DNA from: Nocardioides sambongensis
GTDB lineage: Bacteria > Actinomycetota > Actinomycetes > Propionibacteriales > Nocardioidaceae
Length of the DNA: 64,000 nt
Assembly (NCBI RefSeq): GCF_006494815.1
Contig: NZ_CP041091.1
Coordinates: 2,246,501-2,310,500, forward strand
Direction of reading: 5' to 3'
In this document: one piece after another, positions 38,882 to 49,531 of the stretch
How the letters are laid out: the number at the start of each line of letters is the position of its first letter
Position numbering within the stretch: the first letter of the stretch is position 1
Made by a program: the position numbers and the translations under genes
The notes under the pieces: generated by a model
The model's database searches: none
Seen by the model: only the letters and a program-made list of their open reading frames with translations
Told to the model about the DNA's origin: nothing

Positions 38882-39769
38882 TCAGTCGTCGCTGACCTGC
38901 GCCATCAGCTCGGCGCGGTAGGAGTCGGGCGGCACGGCGGAGCGTTCGGTCTCGGGGTCGAAGAAGACCAGCACCACCCGGGCGCGGGCCATCACCCGGC
39001 CGGGCTCCCCGGGAGCGGTGATGGTCGACTCCAGGGTCAGCGAGGTCGATCCCACCGCGGCGATCCGGGTCCAGCAGTCGTACGGCTCGGGCCGCAGCGT
39101 CAACGCCTCGTGGTAGTCGACGTCCGTCTGGGCGACCACCACGCGCATCGGCGGAGCACCGTCCAGCGACGCCGCGAGATCGGAGATCAGCCGGATCCGC
39201 GCCTCCTGGAAGTACTCGAAGTAGACGACGTTGTTGACGTGGCGGTAGGCGTCGACGTCGGAGAACCGGACGTGCATCGGGCTGTGCCGCTCCGGGGAGG
39301 GTCGCACCTTCACCCGCACGGGGCGCGGGGACACCGCCGCCGGCGCCTCCAGGAACCTCTCCAGCCCGGCGCGCTCCTCGTCGGCGAGGCGGCGCGGCCG
39401 CTCGGTGTCGAACCGGTACGGCGCGAGCACCGTGCTCGCGCGCAGGTAGATGGTCCGGTTGCCGTCGGCGTCCTCCTGGTAGACCTCGTAGCCGAGCGTG
39501 AAGCTCGCCGAGCGGATCCCGGTCACCCAGACCTCGATCATCACCGGCGCCCGCCCGTAGTGCAGCGGTCGCAGGTAGGTGACCTCGTGCCGGACCACGA
39601 CGATGCCCTCGACCAGGTCCTCGCCGGGGCCGACCCGGCGGTCGGCCTGCAGCTCCTGGAGCAGGGAGCCGCGCGCCTCCTGCAGGTAGTCGACGTAGCG
39701 GACGTTGTTGACGTGTCCGAGGAGGTCCATGTCGCCCCAGCGGAGTGGGCAGGCGTAGCGATGGCGCAC
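38882..39769 (-). CDS. Acyl-CoA thioesterase, double hotdog
   Basis: A 295-aa protein with two 4HBT hotdog domains. CPLRWGDMDLLGHVNNVRYV and then YLQEARG is the 4HBT active-site helix of the first; MHVRFSDVDAYRHVNNVVYF then EYFQEAR is the matching element of the second. Each carries the catalytic Asp-x-x-x-H-x-N-N pattern. It should hydrolyse fatty acyl-CoAs. It is convergent with the enoyl-CoA hydratase gene (10 bp) and diverges from the thiolase gene. GTG start. Confidence 0.88.
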   Translation of the reverse strand: MRHRYACPLRWGDMDLLGHVNNVRYVDYLQEARGSLLQELQADRRVGPGEDLVEGIVVVRHEVTYLRPLHYGRAPVMIEVWVTGIRSASFTLGYEVYQEDADGNRTIYLRASTVLAPYRFDTERPRRLADEERAGLERFLEAPAAVSPRPVRVKVRPSPERHSPMHVRFSDVDAYRHVNNVVYFEYFQEARIRLISDLAASLDGAPPMRVVVAQTDVDYHEALTLRPEPYDCWTRIAAVGSTSLTLESTITAPGEPGRVMARARVVLVFFDPETERSAVPPDSYRAELMAQVSDD

Positions 39770-39832
39770 GTCAGCATGGTGTCAGACGCGGGCGCCCCGC
39801 GGTCGGCGCGAACCGTGAGCGAGACCTCACAC

Positions 39833-39846
39833 CGCAACACGTTCCA
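39833..39846. promoter_or_regulatory. KstR-like half-degenerate box between thioesterase and thiolase genes
   Basis: The core AACACGTT (39836-39843) is identical to the core of the box at 38062-38077. The flanks (CGC, CCA) match TNNAACNNGTTNNA except for the first T. It lies in the 160-bp divergent gap and could serve both genes. Confidence 0.5.
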
Positions 39847-39929
39847 CAAGTGCGACACTGGGCGCCGACCCAGGTGTCGACCAGCACGGTCCGGATCGAC
39901 ACATCCCGAGCAGCAACGGAGTAGCCCGC

Positions 39930-41144
39930 ATGCCCGAAGCAGTCATCGTTTCCGCCGCCCGCACCCCGATCGGGCGCGCCAACAAGGGCTCGCTCAAGGA
40001 CTTCCGCCCCGACGACCTCGCCGCGTTCATCGCGAACGCCGCGCTGGAGAAGGTCCCCGGCCTGGACCCTGCGGACATCAACGACTTCATCCTCGGTTGC
40101 GGCCTCCCCGGCGGAGAGATGGGCAACAACATGGCCCGCGTGGTCACCACGCTGATGGGCCACGAGATCCCCGGCACCACCGTCACCCGCTACTGCGCCT
40201 CCTCGGTGCAGTCGACCCGGATGGCGTTCCACGCGATCAAGGCGGGCGAGGGCGACGCGTTCATCGCCGCCGGCGTGGAGACCGTCTCGCGGTTCCAGTT
40301 CGGCACCTCCGACCACATCCCGAACACCAGGAACCCGCTCTTCGCCGACGCCCAGGGGCGCACCGAGGAGTATGCGAAGGGCGGCCAGGACTGGCACGAC
40401 CCGCGTGAGGACGGCCTGCTCCCCGACATCTACATCGCGATGGGCCAGACCGCGGAGAACGTGGCGCGGATGCGCGGCCTGAAGCGTGAGGATCTCGACC
40501 GGTTCGGCGTCCGCTCGCAGAACCTGGCCGAGAAGGCGATCGCGGACGGCTTCTGGGCCCGCGAGATCACCCCGGTCACCACCGCCGACGGCACCGTCGT
40601 CTCCGCCGACGACGGCCCGCGCGCCGGGGTCACCTACGACGCCGTCAAGGACCTGAAGCCGGTCTTCCGGCCCGACGGCGTGGTCACCGCCGCGAACTGC
40701 TGCCCGCTCAACGACGGCGCCGCGGCCGTGGTGATCATGTCCGACACGAAGGCCGCCGAGCTGGGCCTGACCCCGCTGGCCCGGATCGTCTCCACCGGCG
40801 TCTCGGGCCTCTCCCCCGAGATCATGGGTCTGGGGCCGGTCGAGGCCACCCGCAACGCGCTGCGCTACGCCGGGATGACCATCGACGACATCGACCTCGC
40901 CGAGATCAACGAGGCCTTCGCCGCGCAGGTGCTGCCCTCGGCCGAGGACCTCGGCATCCCGATGGAGAAGCTCAACGTGAACGGCGGCGCGATCGCCGTC
41001 GGTCACCCGTTCGGCATGACCGGCGCCCGGCTGCAGAACACCATGCTGAACAGCCTGGAGTGGCACGACAAGACCACCGGCCTGATCACCATGTGCGTGG
41101 GTGGCGGTCAGGGCATGGCCCTGATCCTGGAGCGCCTGAGCTGA
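39930..41144 (+). CDS. Acetyl-CoA C-acyltransferase (thiolase)
   Basis: A 404-aa thiolase. VTRYCASSVQSTRMAFHAIK holds the nucleophilic Cys (about residue 92). NEAFAAQVLPSAEDLG, GGAIAVGHPFGMTGAR (His about 355) and MCVGGGQGMALI (Cys about 389) complete the active site. It performs the last, thiolytic step of beta-oxidation or the reverse condensation. The ribosome site GGAG is 9 nt before the ATG. The upstream KstR-like core groups it with the enoyl-CoA hydratase. Confidence 0.93.
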   Translation: MPEAVIVSAARTPIGRANKGSLKDFRPDDLAAFIANAALEKVPGLDPADINDFILGCGLPGGEMGNNMARVVTTLMGHEIPGTTVTRYCASSVQSTRMAFHAIKAGEGDAFIAAGVETVSRFQFGTSDHIPNTRNPLFADAQGRTEEYAKGGQDWHDPREDGLLPDIYIAMGQTAENVARMRGLKREDLDRFGVRSQNLAEKAIADGFWAREITPVTTADGTVVSADDGPRAGVTYDAVKDLKPVFRPDGVVTAANCCPLNDGAAAVVIMSDTKAAELGLTPLARIVSTGVSGLSPEIMGLGPVEATRNALRYAGMTIDDIDLAEINEAFAAQVLPSAEDLGIPMEKLNVNGGAIAVGHPFGMTGARLQNTMLNSLEWHDKTTGLITMCVGGGQGMALILERLS

Positions 41145-41216
41145 TCCGGGACCGGCCGGCCCGGTCCGGCTGATCCCGGCCGAACGTGTCGGCGGCGGGC
41201 CGTACCTTGAGTTCCC

Positions 41217-41795
41217 ATGAGCATCGAGGTGCGGCCCGCCGACGTCTTCGACGACGTCCGCGCCCTGGTCGGTCCCCGGCGTCCGGACGCCAACGTCTGC
41301 TGGTGCCTGAGCTATCGCATCGACACCAAGCTCAACAACAGCCTGCGCGGGCCCGAGCGGGGTGAGTACGTCGCACAACTGCTCGAGCAGGGCCCACTCG
41401 GCGTCCTCGCCTACGACGCGGAGGAGCCCGTCGGCTGGGCAGCGGTGGCACCGCGCGCGGCGACGTCCTTCGCCCGCAGCCGGACGATCCCGCAGGTCGA
41501 CGACCTCCCCGTGTGGTCCCTGTGGTGCATCCGGGTCCGTCCCGGTCACCGCAAGAAGGGCATCTCCCACCATCTGATCGCCGGCGCGGTCGACTTCGCC
41601 CGTGTCCAGGGCGCCCCGGCGGTCGAGGCCTACCCGCTCGACAACGGGGGCGCCAGGGTCGACCTGACCATGGCCTACCCCGGGCTGCGGGCGAACTTCG
41701 AGGCGGCCGGCTTCCGCTACGTCGCCGACACCGACTCCGTCCTGGCCGGTCATCGCCGGGTGCTGATGCGCCGTGAACCGGCTTCCCTAGACTGA
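41217..41795 (+). CDS. GNAT-family N-acetyltransferase
   Basis: A 192-aa acetyltransferase. NVCWCLSYRIDTKL near the N-terminus is typical of a GNAT subgroup with paired Cys. WSLWCIRVRPGHRKKGISHH contains the acetyl-CoA loop, and the C-terminal region has YPGLRANFEAAGFRYVADTD. The substrate is unknown. TACCTT at 41203-41208 gives a leader of about 2 nt. The marR gene starts 4 bp after its stop but has its own -10 box. Confidence 0.87.
   Translation: MSIEVRPADVFDDVRALVGPRRPDANVCWCLSYRIDTKLNNSLRGPERGEYVAQLLEQGPLGVLAYDAEEPVGWAAVAPRAATSFARSRTIPQVDDLPVWSLWCIRVRPGHRKKGISHHLIAGAVDFARVQGAPAVEAYPLDNGGARVDLTMAYPGLRANFEAAGFRYVADTDSVLAGHRRVLMRREPASLD
41788..41793 (+). promoter_or_regulatory. -10 box of leaderless marR promoter
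   Basis: TAGACT overlaps the stop of the GNAT gene and predicts transcription start exactly at the GTG (41800). Confidence 0.55.
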
Positions 41796-41799
41796 CGCG

Positions 41800-42309
41800 G
41801 TGACGACCGACGTGGGTGACGCACCGGCCGGGTCCGCGGAGCCGCCGTGGCTCGACGCGGAGCAGCAGCGCGCCTGGCGCGCCTTCCTCCTGGCCAACAC
41901 CCTGCTCGGCGACCGGCTCGACGACGACCTGCGCCGCCACTTCGGCATGGGCCTGGTGGAGTACGAGGTACTGGTCCGGCTCTCGGAGTCCGACGGCCAG
42001 ATGCGGATGGCGAAGCTCGCCGACTCCCTGGCGCACAGCCGGAGTCGCCTCACCCACACCGTGGCCCGGATGGAGCGGGACGGGCTGGTCGAGCGCTGCG
42101 AGTCCACCGTGGACCGCCGCGGCGTGGTGGCCCGCCTGACCGACCAGGGATGGCAGCGGCTGCGCGAGGCCGCGCCGGTCCACGTGGCCGGCGTCCGGGA
42201 GTACCTGGTCGACCTGGCCTCCCCGGAGGACTTCGCGGCCCTGCGTCGCGTGATGGACGCCGTCGCCGACCGCCTGATCGGCGACCACCCCGACCGCGAG
42301 CTGCGGTAG
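41800..42309 (+). CDS. MarR-family regulator
   Basis: A 169-aa winged-helix protein. FGMGLVEYEVLVRLSESDGQ leads into the DNA-binding helices MAKLADSLAHSRSRLTHTVA and RMERDGLVERCESTVDRRG, the last being the MarR wing. Helical dimerisation segments lie at both ends. Its ligand and targets are unknown; no MarR-type palindrome is evident at its own start. Confidence 0.9.
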   Translation: MTTDVGDAPAGSAEPPWLDAEQQRAWRAFLLANTLLGDRLDDDLRRHFGMGLVEYEVLVRLSESDGQMRMAKLADSLAHSRSRLTHTVARMERDGLVERCESTVDRRGVVARLTDQGWQRLREAAPVHVAGVREYLVDLASPEDFAALRRVMDAVADRLIGDHPDRELR

Positions 42310-42634
42310 CCGCACGGGAAGAGACGCACTCTCGCCGCGCAGACGCCGCAGGCCGCCAGGAAACCCGGCGGCCTGCCAATGTCAACCGCGAGCGCGGCAG
42401 CGTGGCGCGAGCCAAGCGAGCGACATCGCTCGCGCCCCAACCCCCGGCCGTCTGCCACCGCGAGGAACGCGCCGAGGCGAACGCAGGAAGCGAGGAACGA
42501 GCGACCGGAGCGAGCCGAGAAGCTTCCTCGCGCGCAGACGCCGCAGGCCGCCAGGAAACCTGGCGGCCTGCCAACGTCAACTGCGCGGCCGGCAGCGTGT
42601 CAAGCGAAGCGCCGACACGCTCGGCCCATCCAAC
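42310..42634. repeat. Gene-free stretch with two copies of a palindromic repeat
   Basis: No convincing gene lies here. Two copies of a 54-bp unit, 195 bp apart (42337-42390 and 42532-42585), each centre on a hairpin GCAGGCCGCCAGG-AAA-CC(C/T)GGCGGCCTGC (42348-42376; 42543-42571). The second copy is a perfect 13-bp stem. Each copy is followed by a second, non-homologous hairpin (GGCGCGAGC with GCTCGCGCC; AGCGTGTC with GACACGCT). The arrangement looks like a REP-type element that may also end transcription of marR and ettA. Confidence 0.7.
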
Positions 42635-44317
<1,683 letters not shown>

Positions 44318-44324
44318 GGCGGAA

Positions 44325-44330
44325 AGGCTA
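44325..44330 (-). promoter_or_regulatory. -10 box of leaderless ettA promoter
   Basis: TAGCCT on the minus strand ends 7 nt before the ettA ATG, predicting an mRNA with one base before the start codon. Confidence 0.5.
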
Positions 44331-44350
44331 CGCAGGATCGTGGCGGAAAG

Positions 44351-44389
44351 CCCGTCGGGGGTCGGCCGGGCCCGCCGCTCCCCGACGGG
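44351..44389 (-). terminator. Hairpin after ssb
   Basis: CCCGTCGGGG (44351-44360) pairs with CCCCGACGGG (44380-44389) in the gap between the ssb stop and the ettA promoter, so ettA is probably transcribed separately. Confidence 0.6.
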
Positions 44390-44416
44390 TGCCGTCCCGC
44401 CGGGGGCGCGGCCGTC

Positions 44417-44827
44417 TCAGGCGGCCCGCTCCGCGACGTCGGGCCGGGTATCGCCGGTCTCGCGCGGCGGGCTCTTGAGGAACTGGCTGCAGCCCCGGGT
44501 GAGGTCGTGGCCGATCGTGGTGGCCTCGACCTCGAGGGAGACCACCTCCACCTCGGACTTGTTCACGTAGGTGCGGTGGGTGAGCCGCCCGTGCACCAGC
44601 ACCGGGTCGCCCTTGTTCAGCGACCGCAGGCTGTGCCCGGCCAGCGCACGCCAGGCGTTCACCGTGTACCACTGGGTCTCGCCGTCGACCCACTCCTGCC
44701 GCCCGCGGTGGAAGCGGCGTGGGGTGCAGGCCAGCCGGAAACTGGTCACCGAGGCCTCCCCGACGTCGCGTCCCACCGGCGTGCTGCCGATCCAGCCCTG
44801 CAGCGTCACCATCGTCTCGTTGCTCAT
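44417..44827 (-). CDS. ssb: Single-stranded DNA-binding protein
   Basis: A 136-aa OB-fold protein. MVTLQGWIGSTPVGRDVGEA, VTSFRLACTPRRFHRGRQEW and TQWYTVNAWRALAGHSLRSL are the three core strands of bacterial SSB. The C-terminus ends DVAERAA and lacks the acidic DDDIPF-type tip that recruits repair proteins, so this is a second, SsbB-like paralogue rather than the main replication SSB. GAGGAGGAAC is a strong ribosome site just before the ATG. The dynamin genes lie 141 bp upstream on the same strand. Confidence 0.88.
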   Translation of the reverse strand: MSNETMVTLQGWIGSTPVGRDVGEASVTSFRLACTPRRFHRGRQEWVDGETQWYTVNAWRALAGHSLRSLNKGDPVLVHGRLTHRTYVNKSEVEVVSLEVEATTIGHDLTRGCSQFLKSPPRETGDTRPDVAERAA

Positions 44828-44968
44828 CGTTCCTCCTCACGTCCCGCTCCGGTCGGAGCGGCACGAGGAGTCCACACCGGTAGCGCGGCCGGCGCGCCGA
44901 CTGCGTCGGTGGCTGTGGAGACCTCTCCCCACGGCGCCGGCTGTGGACGGTGGGCGGCCCGACCCGGG

Positions 44969-46645
44969 TCAGGCGGTACGACGCGCGGCCACCAGGCCGC
45001 TGCGGAACCTGCGGTAGTCCGCCGATGCGGCGACCACCGGCTGCACCACCGAGCCGTCCAGCTCGTCGGCGACCGCCGAGCGGAGTCGCTCTCCGGCGCG
45101 CTGTCCGCGGGCCCGTGCCTCCCGGCCGGCGCCGGCACGACCGACGGCCATCAGCAGCAGCCCGAGCACCAGGCACCCGACGAGCACGACCGCCCCCGCG
45201 GGGACACCGAACCAGTCGGGGTCCTCCGTCGCGCCCACGGCACCGGCGATCCACCAGCCCGCTCCACCGACGGCACCGAGCAGGGCGAGCCACTGGACGA
45301 CCCGCACGAATCCGGCCCAGGCGGGAAGTCGTGCGGCCCGGAGGTCGACCCCGGGCAGCGTGGCGTCCAGCGTCTCGGCCGCCCGTTCGCCGCCGGTCAC
45401 CGCCGCGTCGGTCACGGCCGAGCGCCACTCCAGGGCGGTGGCCCCGGCCACCTCGTCGGCGAGGTCACGTGCGGCGGTGCGGACCGCGCCGTGGTCGACG
45501 GCCCCGATCCGTGGGACCGAGTCGGCGTCGAGCTCGACACCCGCTTCGGCGAGCTCGTCGGCGAGCTCACCCTTCCCGTTGCCCAGCAGCATCAGCGGCG
45601 GCCAGGTCGTGGCGCGGCGTACCCGGGCGCCGACGCTGCGCTCGACGGCGTCGACGACCACCGGCACCCCGGCTGCCTCCTCGACCCGGCGGCGCAGGTC
45701 GTCGACGACCGCGCCCTCCACCTCGCGCATCGGGGCGTCGCCACCGAGCGCGGCCAGCTTGTCGGCGGCGGCGGCCACGTCGGCCTCGACCTTCGCGGCG
45801 GTCGCCCGCTTGCTGTCGACCCGCGCGTTGATCTCGGCGCGCAGCGCGTCCATGCCGAGACCCTCCTTCGCGCTGATCGGCATCACGGTGACCCGGTCCA
45901 GACCGTCCTCGACCAGCAGCTGGCGGACATCGCCCACCAGCGCGTCGCGCTCGTCGGCGGGAATGGTGTCGATGTGGTTGACCGCGATCACCATCACGTC
46001 CTGGTGGCCGGCCAGCGGCTTCAGGTAGCGGTCGTGCAGCGCGGCGTCGGCGTACTTCTGCGGATCGACCACCCAGACCAGCAGGTCGGCGAGCTCGACC
46101 AGGCGGTCGACCTCGAGGTGGTGGGCGACCTCGGTGGAGTCGTGGTCGGGCAGGTCCATCAGCACGACTCCGTCGAGCGAGCCCTCGTCCCGGCGCGCGT
46201 CGAGGAGCGAGTCGCGCATCGTCTGGTGGCGCGGCGGGATGCCGAGCCACTCGAGCAGCTCGGCAGCACCCTCGCTTCCCCAGACCACGGCGGTGGCCCA
46301 GGAGGTGGTGGGGCGCCGGACGCCGATCGAGGAGAGCTCCAGCCCGACCAGGGCGTTGTACGTCGAGGACTTGCCCGACCCGGTGGCGCCGGCGATCCCG
46401 ATCACCGTGTGGCGGGCGGAGAGACGCAGCCGGCCGGTGGTCCGCTCGACCGTGGCCATCGCCTCCGCGAGCACCTGCTCGTCGAGGCGGCCACGGGCGG
46501 CGTCGACCGCGGCCTCGAGTCCGGCGATCCGCTCGCCGAGCTCGGTGCCGCGGGTGGCCAGCTCCCGGATCTGCGCGGCCTCCTCGGCCGGCGTCGGTGC
46601 CGCCGGCGGCGTCGACCCGACCTGCTGCTCACTCCCGGACGTCAC
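44969..46645 (-). CDS. Dynamin-like GTPase B, membrane-anchored
   Basis: A 558-aa GTPase. GIAGATGSGKSSTYNALVGL is G1, RRPTTSWA G2, VLMDLPDHDSTEV G3 and VNHIDTI G4. Two hydrophobic segments near residues 455-500 (VVQWLALLGAVGGAGWWIAG, GAVVLVGCLVLGLLLMAVGR) form a membrane hairpin or pair of helices, and a helical tail follows. Tandem actinobacterial dynamins (DynA/DynB in Streptomyces) stabilise septal membranes. The GTG start overlaps the TGA of the upstream GTPase gene. Confidence 0.85.
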   Translation of the reverse strand: MTSGSEQQVGSTPPAAPTPAEEAAQIRELATRGTELGERIAGLEAAVDAARGRLDEQVLAEAMATVERTTGRLRLSARHTVIGIAGATGSGKSSTYNALVGLELSSIGVRRPTTSWATAVVWGSEGAAELLEWLGIPPRHQTMRDSLLDARRDEGSLDGVVLMDLPDHDSTEVAHHLEVDRLVELADLLVWVVDPQKYADAALHDRYLKPLAGHQDVMVIAVNHIDTIPADERDALVGDVRQLLVEDGLDRVTVMPISAKEGLGMDALRAEINARVDSKRATAAKVEADVAAAADKLAALGGDAPMREVEGAVVDDLRRRVEEAAGVPVVVDAVERSVGARVRRATTWPPLMLLGNGKGELADELAEAGVELDADSVPRIGAVDHGAVRTAARDLADEVAGATALEWRSAVTDAAVTGGERAAETLDATLPGVDLRAARLPAWAGFVRVVQWLALLGAVGGAGWWIAGAVGATEDPDWFGVPAGAVVLVGCLVLGLLLMAVGRAGAGREARARGQRAGERLRSAVADELDGSVVQPVVAASADYRRFRSGLVAARRTA

Positions 46646-48405
46646 AGGTGCTCCCCCGTTCCCTTCTGCTTGCTGAGCGCGAACCGCAGGTCGTCGACCC
46701 GGCGCGCGGCCTGACGGAGCTGGTCCGGTGCCTCGGGCTTGAGCTCCCACTCCTGGGCCGGCGCGAAGTAGCGGGCGCGCTCCCCGGCCATCAGCTGCTC
46801 GAGCCGGCGTCGCAGCGACGCGCTCGCCTCCTGCATCATCGCCTCCGCCCTGGCCTCACCGAGCACGGTGGTCAGCAACCGCCGACCCAGCTCGACGGTG
46901 GCGGCGGTGGAGGCCGGTCCGGACTCCGGAGCATCCTCGCTGAGCGCGACGACGGCCAGGGCGACCCCGAGTCCGCGCACTCCCAGCGCCAGGAAGCGGG
47001 CGGTGGTGCGCACCTCGCCGCTGCCGTCCTTGACGACACCGTGGAGCTCGGCGAGCCAGTCGCGTGCCTCCTTGGCCGCGCGCGGTCGCAGGCCCCGGCC
47101 GGCACGGGTGAGGTCGTCGGCAACGACCTGCATCATCGCGGACCCGTGGTCGGTCCCCTCCCACGCACGGGCGGCGTCGTGGGCCGCCTGCTCCGCGTGG
47201 TCGACGACCAGGTTCTCCACGGCCAGCTCCACCGCCACCGAGACCCGCTCGGCCTGCTGCGGCTTGCCCTTGATCGCGTTGAGCAGGCGCTCGCGCACGA
47301 AGCCCACCTTGGCCTCCAGGGAGCGGACGAGCTCGCCGCTGCCCACGAACTCCTGCCAGCGTGCGAGCAGGTCGCCGCGCATCGCCGTACCGTCGGTCGC
47401 GGCGGTCAGCAGGCGCGTCTGGGCCTCGTCGTACATCCGGTCGGCCACCGCCAGCAGGTCACCGACGGCCTCGACCTGGGCGCTGGCGGCGTCGGCGATC
47501 GGGAAGGCCTTGCGGGTGACCGTGCGGACGGCGCCGAACACCGTCTGGTTCACCACCGTCCGACGCGCGGTGACGTCCGAGGCCAGCTGCTCGAGCCACC
47601 CGCGGATCTCGGCCACGTGGTCGGCCGGAAGCAACCCGTCCTCGGTCACCGGCCCCTCCGCGACCCCGAAGAGCGGGGAGTCCTTCAGTCCGCGCGAGGA
47701 CATCATCCGGGCCAGGTGCGCCGAGACGGTCGGCACCGCGTCGGGCGCCGTGCGGTCGAGGACCAGCGCGACGGCAGTCGAGCGCTCGGCGGCGAGCTTG
47801 AGGTGCTCCCACGGGACCTGGTCGGAGTAGCGGGCGGCGGAGGTGACGAAGAGCCAGAGGTCGGCGGCCGCGAGCAGCTGCGAGGCGAGCTCGCGGTTCC
47901 GCTCGTCGACGGAGTCGACGTCGGGCGCGTCCAGGATCGCGACGCCCCGCGGCACCGCGTCCGTGGCCACCAGCTGGATCGAGTCCTGGTCGACGGTCGG
48001 CTCGGCGACCCGCTTGAGGTCGGGCAGCAGACGGTCGGGGCCGAACCAGTGCCCCTCCTCGGGGTGGTGCACCAGCACCGGCGAGCGGGTGGTGGGGCGC
48101 AGCACGCCGGGCGAGGTGACCCGGTGGCCGACCAGCGTGTTGACCAGGGTGGACTTGCCGGCACCGGTCGATCCGCCGACCACGGCGAGCAGCGGCGCGT
48201 CCAGCGTCATCAGGCGCGGGATGACGTAGTCCTCGAGCTGCTCGATGGTCTGACTCCGGGCGGTCCGCAGCGGCTCCGCGCCCGGCAGATCCAGCGGCAG
48301 CGGCGCGGCCTGGAGCGCGCCGTGCAGACGGACCACCTCGGTCAGCAGCTTGCCGCCGGCGGCGTCCCCGAGCGCGTCGAGCTCGGTTGCCTCGGTTCCG
48401 GTCAT
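46642..48405 (-). CDS. Dynamin-like GTPase A
   Basis: A 587-aa GTPase. VVGGSTGAGKSTLVNTLVGH is G1, TTRSP G2, AILDAPDVDSVDERNRELAS G3, and LVLDRTA in the G4 position. A long helical stalk (about 250-560) carries few hydrophobic stretches except LALGVRGLGVALAVVALS near residue 480. Paired with GTPase B it probably forms a heteromeric dynamin. Its ATG overlaps the PrsW-gene stop (ATGA), so three genes are translationally chained. Confidence 0.85.
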   Translation of the reverse strand: MTGTEATELDALGDAAGGKLLTEVVRLHGALQAAPLPLDLPGAEPLRTARSQTIEQLEDYVIPRLMTLDAPLLAVVGGSTGAGKSTLVNTLVGHRVTSPGVLRPTTRSPVLVHHPEEGHWFGPDRLLPDLKRVAEPTVDQDSIQLVATDAVPRGVAILDAPDVDSVDERNRELASQLLAAADLWLFVTSAARYSDQVPWEHLKLAAERSTAVALVLDRTAPDAVPTVSAHLARMMSSRGLKDSPLFGVAEGPVTEDGLLPADHVAEIRGWLEQLASDVTARRTVVNQTVFGAVRTVTRKAFPIADAASAQVEAVGDLLAVADRMYDEAQTRLLTAATDGTAMRGDLLARWQEFVGSGELVRSLEAKVGFVRERLLNAIKGKPQQAERVSVAVELAVENLVVDHAEQAAHDAARAWEGTDHGSAMMQVVADDLTRAGRGLRPRAAKEARDWLAELHGVVKDGSGEVRTTARFLALGVRGLGVALAVVALSEDAPESGPASTAATVELGRRLLTTVLGEARAEAMMQEASASLRRRLEQLMAGERARYFAPAQEWELKPEAPDQLRQAARRVDDLRFALSKQKGTGEHL

Positions 48406-49523
48406 CGTTGCGGTACCACCTGTCCAGGAAAGGCGAACCGGGGCCGGCTCGCCTGGATGCGTGCCAGGAACTCCTGCCCCCGAGCCTGCCAGTCGGTCGG
48501 GGCGGTGCCCCGGAGCAACCTGTGGTGAAGGTAGCCGAGTTCGACCGCCGCCTGCTGATAGTCGCGTACGGCGCGCCCGGCGGCCTCACCGCCGTAGGCG
48601 CGGGCGTGCTCGCGGGCGAGTCGCCGCGCGCCGAGGTCGACCAGCCAGCCGATGTCGGTGGCGGGGAGCAGCCCGCGGGCGGCTGCGTCCTGCAGCGCCG
48701 CGGTGAGCATCTCGCGCTCGCGGTTGCGGGCCCAGATCGCGAGCGTGATCATCCCTGCGAACGCGGGGGCCATCAGCACCAGGTAGACGACCACGAAGGA
48801 GCCGAAGCCGAACACGGTCGAGGCGTTCCAGATGCCGTGGCTGACCACGGCGCACAGATAGCCGACCAGCGGCGCGGCCACCCGCACGCCGGTCGAGCGG
48901 GAGGTCACCGCGATGCCGACCCCGATCCCGATGAACGTGGTGAAGAGCGGGTGGGCGAACGGGCTGAACAGGCAGCGCACCACGAACGTGGAGGTGATCC
49001 CGGCGATCCCACCGGGCGCCATCCCGTCGGCGCCGTCGTAGGCGGCGGCCAGGTAGAGGATGTTCTCGAAGAAGGCAAAGCCGATGCCGACCATCCCGGC
49101 ATAGACGATGCCGTCCAGGATGCCGTCGACCTCAGCACGGCGCCACCACAGCAGGAGCAGGAGGAACAGCCCCTTGAACGCCTCCTCGGTGACCGGCGCC
49201 ACCACCGCCAGCGAGACCGTCGAGGTGAAGCCGACCAGGAAGCCGCCGAGACCCTGCACCACCAGCGCCGCCGCGGTCGCCACGCAGGCGCCCCACAGCA
49301 GGCCGAGCAGGAGGAGGCTCCGGGGCTCCGGCTCGTAGCGGTCGAGCCACAGGTACGCCGCGAGCGCCGGCCCGACCGGGAGCGCGGCCAGGACGGTCGC
49401 GAGCAGGGTGATCGAGGGCGCTCCGCTGAGCGCGAGCAGCAGCAGGACGGCGACCGCCCCGAGGCCGACCGCGACGGTCACCACGACCGTGAACGCGACG
49501 CCCTCGCGACGATGAGGTCCCAT
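48402..49523 (-). CDS. PrsW-family intramembrane metalloprotease
   Basis: A 373-aa protein with about eight membrane helices. VVAPVTEEAFKGLFLLLLLW has the EExxK-type motif, GFAFFENILYLAAAY the FExxxY motif and AVVSHGIWNASTVF the HxxxN motif, the three conserved patches of PrsW/CPBP-type proteases. A cytoplasmic helical tail of about 110 residues follows. PrsW cleaves anti-sigma factors in Bacillus; here it is coupled to dynamins. ATG 49523 is preferred over GTG 49544 because a TAGGCT box (49532-49537) gives a 2-nt leader. Confidence 0.9.
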   Translation of the reverse strand: MGPHRREGVAFTVVVTVAVGLGAVAVLLLLALSGAPSITLLATVLAALPVGPALAAYLWLDRYEPEPRSLLLLGLLWGACVATAAALVVQGLGGFLVGFTSTVSLAVVAPVTEEAFKGLFLLLLLWWRRAEVDGILDGIVYAGMVGIGFAFFENILYLAAAYDGADGMAPGGIAGITSTFVVRCLFSPFAHPLFTTFIGIGVGIAVTSRSTGVRVAAPLVGYLCAVVSHGIWNASTVFGFGSFVVVYLVLMAPAFAGMITLAIWARNREREMLTAALQDAAARGLLPATDIGWLVDLGARRLAREHARAYGGEAAGRAVRDYQQAAVELGYLHHRLLRGTAPTDWQARGQEFLARIQASRPRFAFPGQVVPQR

Positions 49524-49531
49524 GTCTGTCA

